Notes under the pieces: generated by a model | Told to the model about the DNA's origin: nothing | What the model saw: the letters and a program-made list of their open reading frames with translations, nothing else | Databases searched by the model: none | From: Leifsonia sp. TF02-11 | GTDB lineage: Bacteria; Actinomycetota; Actinomycetes; Actinomycetales; Microbacteriaceae | DNA: 52,400 bases | Direction: 5' to 3' | NCBI RefSeq assembly: GCF_017565305.1 | Contig: NZ_JAGEKP010000020.1 | Location: 1-52,400 of the forward strand | Program-made: the position numbers and the translations under genes | Part shown: positions 24,266-32,273 of the stretch, one piece after another | Position numbering within the stretch: position 1 is the stretch's first letter | Layout of the letters: the number at the start of each line of letters is the position of its first letter

Positions 24266-24874
24266 ATGGCCGCATCGACCTCCGTGTCCGCAGGTCAGGT
24301 CGTCGTGCTCGTCCAGCACTGGCCGGATCCGGTGCCGCCCGCCGAGCTCCCGGTCCGCGGCCCGCTGCGGACGACCAGCCGCGTCGTGCTCGTGGCGCTC
24401 CTCGTCCTCGCCGCCGCGGTGGCCACCGGAGCGATCGTCGCGCTCTGGATGGCGGAGACCCCCGGCTGGTGGTTCCCCCTCCTCTTCACCGTGGTGTTCA
24501 TCGCCCTCGTCGTCGCACTGTGGATCGGCTTCGTCGGCGCAGTCGTCCAGAGCTCCGAGCGGGTTCGCGCCCGTGCGCGCTGGGCCGACGCCGCCGGCCG
24601 TGTCGAGCGGCTGGACGGCGTGGTCTCCGCGCGGACGGTCTCCACCATCGAAGACGGCGGTGTCGACAGCTTCATCCTGGTCGTCGACACGGCGGAGGGA
24701 ACGGTGTGCGCACGGTGGGAGCGACCGACCGCGCGATCGCGGATGCTCCTCCAGACCGAGGTGCCGGGTGTCGGCGCACGCGCACGCGTGTGGCGGATCC
24801 GCGAAGCGGACGACGACGGACCCGTCGTGGTCGAGGTGCGCGATCCCTCGGTCGAGGGCGGCGGCACGGCCTAG
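24266..24874 (+). CDS. Two-helix membrane protein, unknown function
   Basis: The 202-residue protein has two adjacent membrane helices (VVLVALLVLAAAVATGAIVA and PLLFTVVFIALVVALWIGFV) and a cytosolic or extracytosolic beta-rich C-terminal half (RVERLDGVVSARTVSTIEDG). The last part resembles DUF3592-like folds only loosely. It converges with the next gene and the two stop codons overlap in a CTAG at 24871-24874. Confidence 0.75.
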   Translation: MAASTSVSAGQVVVLVQHWPDPVPPAELPVRGPLRTTSRVVLVALLVLAAAVATGAIVALWMAETPGWWFPLLFTVVFIALVVALWIGFVGAVVQSSERVRARARWADAAGRVERLDGVVSARTVSTIEDGGVDSFILVVDTAEGTVCARWERPTARSRMLLQTEVPGVGARARVWRIREADDDGPVVVEVRDPSVEGGGTA

Positions 24875-25278
24875 GCGACGGCCGCCGCGATCACCGACAG
24901 CAGCGCCTGCGCGTACGCGGTCGCCGCATCGTCCTCCTCGAAGAACCGCTCTGCGCCGTCGAGTTCCAGCGTCACCCGATAGCCGTCAGGGGTGCGTGCG
25001 AGATGCCGGAACGATCCGCCGAGCAGCTCCCGGAGCTGATCCTCGCGCGGGATCCACAGTGCGTCTTCGACCGCGAGCGAGTCGAGAGCCCACTCGGTCG
25101 TGCCGTTGAACCCCAGGATCGTCCCGGTGTCGAAGTGGTGCGGCTCGATCGTCATCTCGCTGACGGTGAACCGCTCGCCCGCCATCCCCGGCCGGTCGAT
25201 CGCGAAGGTGTCGCCCGATGCCGGCTGCCAGCGCAGCCCGGCCCCGCGCAGCAGGCGTGCGAGGTCGTCGTCGATCAT
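24871..25278 (-). CDS. Conserved actinobacterial hypothetical protein
   Basis: This is a soluble 135-residue protein with segments RFTVSEMTIEPHHFDTGTIL and GFNGTTEWALDSLAVEDALW, and an acidic C-terminal helix (FEEDDAATAYAQAL). I recognise it as a conserved unannotated family in this bacterial group but know no function. The ATG at 25278 has GGAG upstream. It lies 14 bp after the oxidoreductase gene on the same strand and is probably cotranscribed with it. Confidence 0.75.
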   Translation of the reverse strand: MIDDDLARLLRGAGLRWQPASGDTFAIDRPGMAGERFTVSEMTIEPHHFDTGTILGFNGTTEWALDSLAVEDALWIPREDQLRELLGGSFRHLARTPDGYRVTLELDGAERFFEEDDAATAYAQALLSVIAAAVA

Positions 25279-25292
25279 GCTCGCTCCTCTCC

Positions 25293-26219
25293 TCAGTCCG
25301 TGACGATCACGATCTTGCCGCGCACGTGCCCGGCCTCCAGCCGCCCGTACGCCTCCGCCGTCCGCTCGATCGGGAAGATGGAGTCGATCGGCAGCATGAG
25401 CTCGTTGCGCGCCAGGAGGTCGGCCAGCTCGGCGAGCTCGGCGTTGCCCGCCGCGCGGCCGCCCACCGTGCGCGCGCCGCGCGCGGAGGGTCCGAACGCG
25501 GCGATCGTGTTGATCCGCTCGGGCGGGACGCCCAGTTCGAGCGCGGCGTCGATCGTGTCGGACCCGTGGTTGTCGAGCACCGCGGTCACCCGCGTGCCGT
25601 CGTCGAGGACCTCCCGGACGCGCTCGGCGAGGCCCGGCCCGTAGGCCACCGGGGTGATGCCGAGCGTCTCGAGGAACTCGTGGTTGTCCTCGCTCGCGGT
25701 GCCGATGACGGTCGCCCCGCAGTGCACGGCCAGCTGCGCGGCCAGCACCCCGACGCCGCCGGCCGCCGCGCTGACCAGCACCGTGTCGCTCTCTCCCAGG
25801 TCGAGGGAGGCCTCGCTGGCCATCGCCGTGCGGCCGACGACGCCGAGCGACCCCGCGACCTCGAAGGTCAGCGGGTCGGGCTTCTCGATGATCTGGCCGT
25901 CCTCGGGCACGACCACGAAATCGGCGATCGCGGCGAACGGGGCGGTTCCGAGCACGGCCTGGCCAGGCTGGAAGCGCGAGGCGCCCTCGCCGACCTCCTC
26001 CACGAACCCGGCGAAGTCCTGACCCATCCCGCTCGGCAGGGTGACGCCCATCCGAGCGGCGGCCTGCTCGCTGCGGTAGGCCTTGTAGTCCATCGGGTTC
26101 AGGCCGGCCGCGAGCACCCGCACGAGGACTTGACCCGGGCCGGGCCACGGCCGTTCCCGCTCCACGAGGTGGAGGTAGTCCCGGGATCCGAACTCCTCGA
26201 GCTGGATGAATCTGGGCAC
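25293..26219 (-). CDS. NADP-dependent quinone oxidoreductase-like (zinc-free MDR)
   Basis: The 308-residue protein is a medium-chain reductase: catalytic-domain segment GLNPMDYKAYRSEQA, then the nucleotide-binding SAAAGGVGVLAAQLA, and a C-terminal LEAGHVRGKIVIVTD. No zinc cysteines are present, as in quinone reductases. GAAGGGAG lies 6 nt before the GTG start at 26219, and a TAGGCT box lies 27 bp upstream. It precedes the conserved hypothetical gene. Confidence 0.88.
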   Translation of the reverse strand: MPRFIQLEEFGSRDYLHLVERERPWPGPGQVLVRVLAAGLNPMDYKAYRSEQAAARMGVTLPSGMGQDFAGFVEEVGEGASRFQPGQAVLGTAPFAAIADFVVVPEDGQIIEKPDPLTFEVAGSLGVVGRTAMASEASLDLGESDTVLVSAAAGGVGVLAAQLAVHCGATVIGTASEDNHEFLETLGITPVAYGPGLAERVREVLDDGTRVTAVLDNHGSDTIDAALELGVPPERINTIAAFGPSARGARTVGGRAAGNAELAELADLLARNELMLPIDSIFPIERTAEAYGRLEAGHVRGKIVIVTD

Positions 26220-26246
26220 GGCCGCTCCCTTCGTCTCGTACGCAGG

Positions 26247-26252
26247 AGCCTA
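26247..26252 (-). promoter_or_regulatory. -10 box TAGGCT for quinone oxidoreductase gene
   Basis: The box would give a short leader of about 20 nt containing the GAAGGGAG ribosome binding site. Confidence 0.4.
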
Positions 26253-26293
26253 GACCCGTGCCGCCCTCGATTGCAGGGACGCTGGCCGTCCTC

Positions 26294-26388
26294 TCAGCGA
26301 AGGGCGGCGACGATCGAGGCGACCGTGGCCTCCAGCGCGCCGTTCGCGTCGACCCCGTGGCGCCGTTGATCACGACGAGGCGCGCCAC
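26294..26388 (-). pseudogene. Remnant of a P-loop kinase/ATPase gene
   Basis: Directly after the pfkA stop, a GTG at 26388 opens VARLVVINGATG, which resembles the N-terminal strand and P-loop of small AAA/kinase proteins. A different frame of the same stretch then reads GVDANGALEATVASIVAALR and stops at 26294, like the C-terminal helix of such a protein. The two parts are out of frame and the core is missing, so an internal deletion of a once complete gene is the simplest reading. The assignment rests on about 30 residues. Confidence 0.45.
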
Positions 26389-26390
26389 GA

Positions 26391-27419
26391 TCAGCCGAAG
26401 AGGAGCGCTGCCTCTTCGTAGCGCGCCGGGGGGACCGTCTTGAGACCGCCGGTGGCGTCGGCGATCGACACGTTGACGACGTCGGTGCCGCGCAGCGACA
26501 CCATCGAGCCCCAGCGGCCCTCGTAGGCGGCATCCACCGCTGCCATGCCGAGGCGGGTGGCGAGCACGCGGTCGTAGGCGCTCGGGACGCCGCCGCGCTG
26601 CATGTGGCCGAGGACGGAGGCGCGCGATTCGATGCCGGTGCGCTCCTCGATCATCGGGGCGAGCATCTCGCCGATGCCGCCCAGGCGCGGGCGGTTGAAG
26701 GCGTCGAGGCCCTTGTGCGAGTGCGCCTCCTCCATCGTGTCGAGGTGGAAGCCCTCGGAGACGACGATGACCGGCGCACGGCCGCGGTCGCGCACCGACT
26801 CGACCCACTCGCAGATCTGCTCGATGGACTGCGGCTGCTCCGGGATGAGGATGGCGTGCGCTCCGCCGGCCATGCCCGAGTGCAGGGCGATCCAGCCGAC
26901 ATGGCGGCCCATGACCTCCACCACCATGCAGCGCTGGTGCGACTCTGCCGTGGTGCGGAGGCGGTCGATCGCCTCGGTGGCGATCTCGACCGCGGTGTCG
27001 AAGCCGAACGAGTAGTCGGTCGCGGCGAGGTCGTTGTCGATGGTCTTCGGCACGCCGACGATCCTCAGGCCGGCGTCGGTGAGCCGTCGGGCTGCGGTGA
27101 GCGTGCCCTCGCCGCCGATCGCGATGATCGCGTCGATGCCGTTCTCGTCCATCATCCGCTGGATGTTCTCCGGACCGCCCTTGTCGCCCTCGAACGGGTT
27201 GGTGCGGCTGGAGCCGAGGATCGTGCCGCCCTGGCGCGAGAGCCCGCGGACGCTGTGCCGGTCGAGCGGCATGATGTCGCCCTCGACGACGCCGCGCCAC
27301 CCGTAGCGGAAGCCGGCGAACTCGGAGCCGTACACGCGGTCGCCCTTGAGGACGGCGCCGCGGATGACCGCGTTCAGTCCAGGACAGTCGCCACCGCTCG
27401 TGAGGATGCCGATCTTCAT
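26391..27419 (-). CDS. pfkA: 6-phosphofructokinase, ATP type of group III
   Basis: This 342-residue enzyme phosphorylates fructose 6-phosphate. It begins MKIGILTSGGDCPGLNAVIR. The nucleotide loop reads IGGEGTL: the residue after Glu is Gly, as in ATP-using enzymes, not the Asp of pyrophosphate enzymes. The catalytic loop is PKTIDNDLAATDYSFGFDTA, where Lys replaces the Gly of E. coli, as in the actinomycete group III. The substrate motifs MGRHVGWIA and GHMQRGGVPSAYDR are intact. GGAG precedes the ATG. It stands alone, followed by the kinase remnant. Confidence 0.95.
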   Translation of the reverse strand: MKIGILTSGGDCPGLNAVIRGAVLKGDRVYGSEFAGFRYGWRGVVEGDIMPLDRHSVRGLSRQGGTILGSSRTNPFEGDKGGPENIQRMMDENGIDAIIAIGGEGTLTAARRLTDAGLRIVGVPKTIDNDLAATDYSFGFDTAVEIATEAIDRLRTTAESHQRCMVVEVMGRHVGWIALHSGMAGGAHAILIPEQPQSIEQICEWVESVRDRGRAPVIVVSEGFHLDTMEEAHSHKGLDAFNRPRLGGIGEMLAPMIEERTGIESRASVLGHMQRGGVPSAYDRVLATRLGMAAVDAAYEGRWGSMVSLRGTDVVNVSIADATGGLKTVPPARYEEAALLFG

Positions 27420-27556
27420 GCTGCTCCGTTCTTCGGTGCGCTGCTGTGCCTGTCAGAGCGCGCCGTCTGCTCGTGTTTGACGCCCCTGTGCTGCATTGCA
27501 CCCCTGAGCATCATGCCCGACGCATACCGGAGCACCAAAATCCAGCCGGTTGCGCG

Positions 27557-28177
27557 TCAGAGCCCCAGAGCGCGCTGGAGCTTCGACCCGCTCGCCGAGG
27601 GACGGGCTCCCGCGGCCAGCAGCTCTGCCTCGATGCCGTCGAGGAGGGCGGTGCGCCGCTCCCGCGAGTCGGGCGCACCGCTGAGCAACTCCACTTCCCA
27701 CTCCCGCCACGCGTCGCTCGCGCCCGTGCGGAGGTTCTCGCTGTGCACGTGGTCGTCGCACAGTTCGGCCAGCTCGAAGCCGGCCGCGTCGGTGAGCACC
27801 CTGGTGTCGCGCACGTTCGTCACACGCGCGACCGGCACCAGCCGGCCGTCGCCGAGTTCGTCGCCGATGACCTCCAGCAGGTCCGCGGGAGGCTGCACGC
27901 CGTCGCCGAGCGGCCAGTGCAGTTCGGTCCGGCCCTCCTCACCCGGCGGCAGCTTGACGTGCCAGCCTTCGTCGGAGCCTCCGCGCCGCGCGCGCACGGC
28001 GATGCGCTGTCTGGCGAGCCGCAGCTCCTCGGTGTCGTAGTAGGTCGCGACGAGCTCGGCGGTCTGCGGCTCACTCTCCACGGCCACGGCCCCGACGCCG
28101 ACGAGATGGGGGGTGGGGAGGTCGGCGTCGACGTCGTACTTGCGCTCGATCTCGAGCTGGGAACGGTGCTTCGCCAT
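27557..28177 (-). CDS. CYTH domain protein
   Basis: The 206-residue protein has the CYTH/triphosphate tunnel signature EIERKYDVD (ExExK) at residues 9-17, followed by TYYDTEELRLARQRIAVRAR and WHVKLPPGEEGRTEL, all carrying the alternating charged residues that line the tunnel. It probably hydrolyses inorganic triphosphate or another organic triphosphate. Length and order are typical of single-domain bacterial members; no CHAD domain follows. AGGGGAC precedes the ATG. Confidence 0.9.
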   Translation of the reverse strand: MAKHRSQLEIERKYDVDADLPTPHLVGVGAVAVESEPQTAELVATYYDTEELRLARQRIAVRARRGGSDEGWHVKLPPGEEGRTELHWPLGDGVQPPADLLEVIGDELGDGRLVPVARVTNVRDTRVLTDAAGFELAELCDDHVHSENLRTGASDAWREWEVELLSGAPDSRERRTALLDGIEAELLAAGARPSASGSKLQRALGL

Positions 28178-28287
28178 GTCCCCTGTCTAGTCCACTTCTG
28201 CCGAGTCGCGAAATCACGCCCTCGTGTTCGAGCTCGACGGAGCGGTCGCGCCGCGGCTGGACTCTCGTGCCGGCACAGCGTGCGAGG

Positions 28288-28293
28288 TACTCT
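28288..28293 (+). promoter_or_regulatory. -10 box TACTCT for acidic small protein
   Basis: TACTCT ends 6 nt before the ATG at 28300, supporting this start and leaderless expression. Confidence 0.5.
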
Positions 28294-28299
28294 GCTGCC

Positions 28300-28488
28300 A
28301 TGAGCGACACCGAGCGCGACCAGGAGGACGACGACTTCGTCGAGGCGCAGGAGGGCGACTACGAGCCGAAGGCCGTCATCCACGACCCGGACGACCTCCC
28401 CGTCGACGACGACGAGGACGACGACCGCATCCTGCCCGACGACGAGCGGCCGGTACCGCTCGACCCCGACGACGCCGAGATCGCCTGA
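28300..28488 (+). CDS. Small highly acidic protein
   Basis: This 62-residue protein is about half Asp plus Glu (for example DDDEDDDRILPDDERPVPLD), with no Cys and almost no hydrophobic core, so it is likely disordered. It could buffer metal or basic proteins, or be a nucleic-acid mimic; nothing in the sequence decides this. It has its own -10 box and converges with the SNF2 gene with only 10 bp between the stop codons. Confidence 0.65.
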   Translation: MSDTERDQEDDDFVEAQEGDYEPKAVIHDPDDLPVDDDEDDDRILPDDERPVPLDPDDAEIA

Positions 28489-28498
28489 GTCCAGACGG

Positions 28499-30691
28499 TC
28501 ACTCGCCCAGCGCGTCCTCCAGCAGGTGGATGAGGGCGTCCAGCTGCACCGAGTCGGCGGAGCCGATCTCGACGTCGCTGCCGTCGAGCGCGCGCGCCGC
28601 CAGCCCCTGCTTGGAGTCGATCAGCTCGGCGATCTTGGAGTCGATCGTCTGCGCGGCGATGATCCGCCACGCCGTGACCGGCTCGTCCTGTCCGATGCGG
28701 TGCACGCGGTCGATCGCCTGCGTCTGCTCTGCGGCCGTCCACGAGAGCTCGGCGAGGACGACGTTGGAGGCGGCCTGGAGGTTGAGCCCGACGCCCGCCG
28801 CCGTGAGCGAGCAGACCGCGACAGCGACCTCCGGGTCGTTGTTGAACGCGTCGATCTCCTTCTGCCGTGCCAGCGCCGTCTGGTCGCCGCGGATCGAGAT
28901 CGTCTTCAGATCCCGGGCGGCGAAGGCCTCTTCTGCGGCGTCCATCACGTCGATGTGCTTGGCGAAGAACACCACCTTGCCGACCGACCGGGCCAGCTGC
29001 GCGGTGTAGTCGGAGGCCAGCCCGGCCTTCGCCTGGCCGATCTTGCGGACCATCGTGAAGACGTTGTCGCCGGTCTTGGCCGACTTCGACTCCTCCAGCT
29101 CCGACTGGGCCACCAGGCGGATGAGGTGCGTGCGGTGGGCTTCGTCGTCGCCGTCGAACGAATCGGGTCGACCGGCCGCCGCGGCGCGCTGGAAGCGGGC
29201 GACCAGACGGGCGGCCAGCTCCTTCTCCGCCTGCTTGATCGAACGTCCCAGATCGTCGTCCAGCTCGACGGGGAGGTCGACGACACGGCGGCTCGGGAGG
29301 TCGGCCGCGACGTCGACCTTGCGCCGGCGGACGATGCCGAGATCGATGACCGACTCGCGAGCTGCGGCGTAGAAGCCGAAGTCGGCGGGGGTCAGCCCGG
29401 TCTCCTCCAGGCTCTCCATCAGCTCGGCGGTGGGCTTGTTGCCGTCGATCCAGCCGAGGAACTGCCAGATCGCCTTGAAGTCGTCGATGTCGTTGATCAG
29501 CGGCGTTCCGGTGAGCGCGATCAGCAGCGGGTCCGCCGCCTTGTCGCGGATCGCCTCTGCCAGGCCGAGCACGAGCCGGGAGCGCTGGGAGTGCAGGTTC
29601 TTGATGAAGTGCGCCTCGTCGACGACCATGCCCTGGAAGCCGAGCGTGCGCAGCCAGGAGAGGTGCCGGTCCAGCACCTCGTAGTTGACGATGACCACAT
29701 CGGCGAACGCGTCGAGCCCTTCGCCGTCGCCGTGGATGACGGTGGCCCTGCGGTGCGGCGTCCAGCGTTCGACCTCGCGCGCCCAGTTCATCTTCACGAC
29801 GTTCGGCACGACGGCGAGCAGCGGGTAGGCGTTCGCCACCGACGCGGCGAGGACCGACTGCGCCGTCTTGCCGAGGCCGGGCTCGTCGGCGAGGAGGAAC
29901 CGGCGGTGCCCCTGCCGGACGCTCTCGATGAAGCGGGACTGGTGGTGCATGAGCTCCAGCCCCGGAGGCGAGTAGCGGTCGATCAGCGGAGCGGGCGGGA
30001 GCTCCATGCTCGCGGCTTGGCCTCCCGCGCCGTACTCGAACGACTTGAAGAGCGGGCCGAGGAGCTCCCAGGAGTCGAGGCGGCGTCGCGGCGCGGCGGT
30101 GGGGGCGGTAACACGGCTGAAGTCCGGCGCGAGGAACGGGTTGGACAGCTGCCTGGCCTTCACCGATGCGGGAACGACCTGCTTCTCGGCCAGCTCGGGT
30201 GGGATGACGCTCTCGGGCGCGGCGGGCCGCTCCACCGTGATGATGAGGTCGTCGGGGCTGAGCTCGGTGCCCGACTCCAGCAGCCAGTCCCTCCGGATCT
30301 TCTGGGCCGTGGCCGTCGGCGGCGCCTCGCTCTCGAGGAGCGAGATGAGGGAGGTGTCGCGCGCGGCCGTCTTGGCGAGGATCGTCGCGATGCCGTCGAG
30401 CCGCTTGAGCTGCTCGGCACGGGAAGCGTCGCTCAGCTCGGGGTCGGCCTTGGCGCGGGCGCGCTCCTCGCGCATGAGGAAGGCGATCACCTGGAACTTG
30501 GTGCGGTTGGTCGGACCGAGCTTCTTGCCGTCCGCCGCCTTCGCCTCCACCTCGCGCACCTTGCGCGCGAGCACGGGGATGAGCCCGTCGTTGTTGGCGT
30601 GACGGTTGCGCCGCTGCTGTTGCTGCGGGCGGCTGGCCGTGCGCTGATTCGATGTGCGCTGACCCGACGTGCGCTGACCCGATCGAGACAT
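28499..30691 (-). CDS. SNF2-family DNA-dependent ATPase/helicase
   Basis: The 730-residue protein has a basic N-terminal segment with three SxQRT repeats and a Gln/Arg run, a helical region, and the SNF2 motor from about residue 240: LADEPGLGKTAQS (Walker A), VVDEAHFIKN (DEAH box), LTGTPLINDIDD, IRGDQTALARQKEIDAFNN and the motif VI stretch DRVHRIGQDEPV. It resembles stand-alone bacterial SNF2 proteins such as HepA/SMARCAL1-like annealing ATPases. GGAGG just before the ATG at 30691 supports the start. Confidence 0.9.
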   Translation of the reverse strand: MSRSGQRTSGQRTSNQRTASRPQQQQRRNRHANNDGLIPVLARKVREVEAKAADGKKLGPTNRTKFQVIAFLMREERARAKADPELSDASRAEQLKRLDGIATILAKTAARDTSLISLLESEAPPTATAQKIRRDWLLESGTELSPDDLIITVERPAAPESVIPPELAEKQVVPASVKARQLSNPFLAPDFSRVTAPTAAPRRRLDSWELLGPLFKSFEYGAGGQAASMELPPAPLIDRYSPPGLELMHHQSRFIESVRQGHRRFLLADEPGLGKTAQSVLAASVANAYPLLAVVPNVVKMNWAREVERWTPHRRATVIHGDGEGLDAFADVVIVNYEVLDRHLSWLRTLGFQGMVVDEAHFIKNLHSQRSRLVLGLAEAIRDKAADPLLIALTGTPLINDIDDFKAIWQFLGWIDGNKPTAELMESLEETGLTPADFGFYAAARESVIDLGIVRRRKVDVAADLPSRRVVDLPVELDDDLGRSIKQAEKELAARLVARFQRAAAAGRPDSFDGDDEAHRTHLIRLVAQSELEESKSAKTGDNVFTMVRKIGQAKAGLASDYTAQLARSVGKVVFFAKHIDVMDAAEEAFAARDLKTISIRGDQTALARQKEIDAFNNDPEVAVAVCSLTAAGVGLNLQAASNVVLAELSWTAAEQTQAIDRVHRIGQDEPVTAWRIIAAQTIDSKIAELIDSKQGLAARALDGSDVEIGSADSVQLDALIHLLEDALGE
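30638..30682 (-). repeat. Three 15-bp tandem repeats in SNF2 gene
   Basis: Codons 4-18 encode SGQRT, SGQRT and SNQRT in tandem. The DNA copies differ at a few positions. The repeats extend a basic disordered tail and could vary in number between strains. Confidence 0.8.
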
Positions 30692-30840
30692 GGTCCTCCA
30701 GTGGAGGCGCCGCGCGCTGACAGAGGACGCGACGCCGTAGAGCGTGAGGGCCGGCGGTGCGGCGGGGTTCGGAACCGAGTGGTCCGTACCGAGCATCGAC
30801 GAACGCCGGGCGCACGACGCAGGACGGCCGTGCAAGGCCT

Positions 30841-30846
30841 ATTTTA
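30841..30846 (-). promoter_or_regulatory. -10 box TAAAAT for SNF2 gene
   Basis: TAAAAT on the minus strand lies just after the stop of the small membrane gene and about 150 bp upstream of the SNF2 ATG. It is the most AT-rich spot in this stretch. Confidence 0.35.
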
Positions 30847-30861
30847 CCGTATGGGACGGCC

Positions 30862-31197
30862 TCAGCGGCGTGTGTCCGCGGGAATCTTGATGGTGAGTCC
30901 TGCCACGACGAAGACGACGGCCGCCGCGAGGCTGAGCACGGCCAGCGCAGGGGCGAGTCCGGGGATCGGCCAGATCGGGTTCCAGAGCACGGCGATCGGG
31001 ATCAGCCCGACGAGCCACCACCGCCGCTTCGCCTGCCAGGCGAACACGCAGAGGATCAGCGCGAGGACGCAGACCGCGTACTGCACCCAGACGTACCACG
31101 GTTCGAGGCCGAGGCCGAACAGCAGCGCGAGCGCACCGATGAGTCCTGGCGCGAGGGCGGCGCGGTTGTAGGCGGGCGGCTGCGGGGTGTAGGGCAC
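30862..31197 (-). CDS. Small membrane protein with NPIWPI motif
   Basis: The 111-residue protein has about four hydrophobic segments (GLIGALALLFGLGLEPWYVW, YAVCVLALILCVFAW, WWLVGLIPIAVLWNPIWPIP, AVLSLAAAVVFVVAGLTI). LWNPIWPIP resembles the conserved motif of the DUF6804 membrane family. Its function is unknown. The GTG start at 31197 has TAGAGT 6 nt upstream, so it is probably leaderless. Confidence 0.75.
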   Translation of the reverse strand: MPYTPQPPAYNRAALAPGLIGALALLFGLGLEPWYVWVQYAVCVLALILCVFAWQAKRRWWLVGLIPIAVLWNPIWPIPGLAPALAVLSLAAAVVFVVAGLTIKIPADTRR

Positions 31198-31203
31198 CCC
31201 ACA

Positions 31204-31209
31204 ACTCTA
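31204..31209 (-). promoter_or_regulatory. -10 box TAGAGT for small membrane gene
   Basis: TAGAGT on the minus strand ends 6 nt before the GTG start at 31197. Confidence 0.5.
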
Positions 31210-31252
31210 GTGATCCGTCACTGGAGGAGCGGCACAGACCGAGATAGTCCGC

Positions 31253-31280
31253 GCCCCCGGGACGAGACCTCCCCGGGGGC
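31253..31280 (-). terminator. Strong hairpin after RbsD/FucU-like gene
   Basis: GCCCCCGGG pairs with CCCGGGGGC across a 10-nt loop, starting 28 bp past the stop of the gene at 31308. Confidence 0.65.
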
Positions 31281-31307
31281 ACGGACAGCGTGTTCGCGGA
31301 CTACGTC

Positions 31308-31736
31308 TCAGAGCGCTCCACGGCGGAACAGGAACGCGCACGGCGGCGCGTCCGATCCCACGCGGACGATGACGGCGGAGTGCGACGCGAGCTCGACGAA
31401 CGGCTCGAGGTCGAGCCGCGTCATCGGGATGCGGCGGAGTTCCGCATCCGAGGCGATGCCGTTCACCGCGAAGGCGACGTCGGGGACGTCGTAGGGCTCG
31501 CCGGCCAGGTCGAGGAAGACGATCGGCGACGGGTCTGCGGTGTCGAGCGGAAACACACTGAGGATGGCTTCGGCGGCCGCTTCAGTGGTGACGTCCTCCC
31601 CCAGGTGGACGATAGGCGTGGTCAGTGATTCCTCGGGATAGCCGCTGCCGACAAGGGTAAGCGTGTCGCCATCTTGCATCGAGTCGAGCGCGCTCAGAAG
31701 CGCACCGGACAGCAGCGGGCTGAGGTTCTTCAGCAA
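31308..31736 (-). CDS. RbsD/FucU-like protein lacking catalytic residues
   Basis: Starting from a TTG preceded by GGAAAGG, the 142-residue protein reads MLKNLSPLLSGALLSALDSM, closely matching the opening of fucose mutarotase FucU. It ends AFLFRRGAL, the position of the family's NILLKKGVT. In true family members a His follows the first helix (GHGD or GHTD) and a Tyr-x-Asn lies near the end. Here these read MQDGD and PPCAFLF, so the catalytic His, Tyr and Asn are all lost. It may bind a sugar or another ligand without catalysis. It is divergent from the csoR-like regulator. Confidence 0.65.
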   Translation of the reverse strand: MLKNLSPLLSGALLSALDSMQDGDTLTLVGSGYPEESLTTPIVHLGEDVTTEAAAEAILSVFPLDTADPSPIVFLDLAGEPYDVPDVAFAVNGIASDAELRRIPMTRLDLEPFVELASHSAVIVRVGSDAPPCAFLFRRGAL

Positions 31737-31810
31737 AGTCGGGCCTTTCCTGTAAAACGAATATTTCTCAACCCCTGTAGGGAGGATAGACCCGGCAGTA
31801 TGTCCTCCCC

Positions 31811-31829
31811 CACCCCCCGTTAGGGGGTG
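31811..31829. promoter_or_regulatory. CACCCCC/GGGGGTG inverted repeat in divergent intergenic region
   Basis: Seven-base arms flank CGTTA. G/C-tract inverted repeats are typical of CsoR/RcnR-family operators, and a regulator of that family is encoded 165 bp away, so this is a candidate operator for the divergent gene. Confidence 0.45.
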
Positions 31830-31948
31830 TCTCGATGACGCGCCGTGTCGCCTCCTGGCGCGGATCCCCGCGATCTGATACGTCTGCATGAATACCGCAG
31901 TATATGATCTTTTCTCATTATGCGCCGCTGTGAATACGCGCGGCCACC

Positions 31949-31968
31949 GGTATACCTCGCAGGGGTAT
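31949..31968 (+). promoter_or_regulatory. Candidate CsoR-family operator (ATACC-N7-GGTAT)
   Basis: ATACC at 31952-31956 and GGTAT at 31964-31968 form an inverted repeat, with GGTATACC at 31949-31956. It lies just upstream of the csoR-like -10 box, which fits autorepression. Confidence 0.5.
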
Positions 31969-31981
31969 CGTCGGACAGCGG

Positions 31982-31987
31982 TATCCT
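31982..31987 (+). promoter_or_regulatory. -10 box TATCCT for csoR-like gene
   Basis: TATCCT ends 6 nt before the GTG at 31994. It overlaps another GGTAT half-site, so the regulator could block its own promoter. Confidence 0.5.
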
Positions 31988-31993
31988 GGTGCG

Positions 31994-32272
31994 GTGATCG
32001 CAGACATCAAGAAGCGGGCCCTCCACCGCACGCGCATCCTCGAGGGGCAGCTCCGCGGCCTCGAGAAGATGATCGAGAACGAGGACTACTGCGTCGACAT
32101 CATCACGCAGTCCCTCGCCATCCAGAAGTCGCTCGGCTCGCTCAACAAGCTCCTGGTCGAGAACCACCTCAAGACCCACGTCTCCACGATGTTCGAGGAG
32201 GGCGGGGACCAGCGCGACGATGCGATCCTCGAGCTCCTCAAGGTGTACGAGCTCTCGAACAACCGGGGCTGA
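31994..32272 (+). CDS. CsoR/RcnR-family transcriptional repressor with C-H-H ligand set
   Basis: The 92-residue all-helical DUF156 protein begins IKKRALHRTRILEGQLRGLE. Copper-sensing CsoR uses Cys-His-Cys. Here the Cys is in EDYCVDIITQ, the His in NHLKTH, and the third position is His (KTHV), giving C-H-H. That set is closer to nickel/cobalt RcnR or aldehyde-type FrmR sensors than to copper CsoR. It is leaderless with operator-like repeats upstream, and is followed 1 nt later by a macro domain gene. The inducer is not determined. Confidence 0.85.
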   Translation: MIADIKKRALHRTRILEGQLRGLEKMIENEDYCVDIITQSLAIQKSLGSLNKLLVENHLKTHVSTMFEEGGDQRDDAILELLKVYELSNNRG

Positions 32273-32273
32273 T

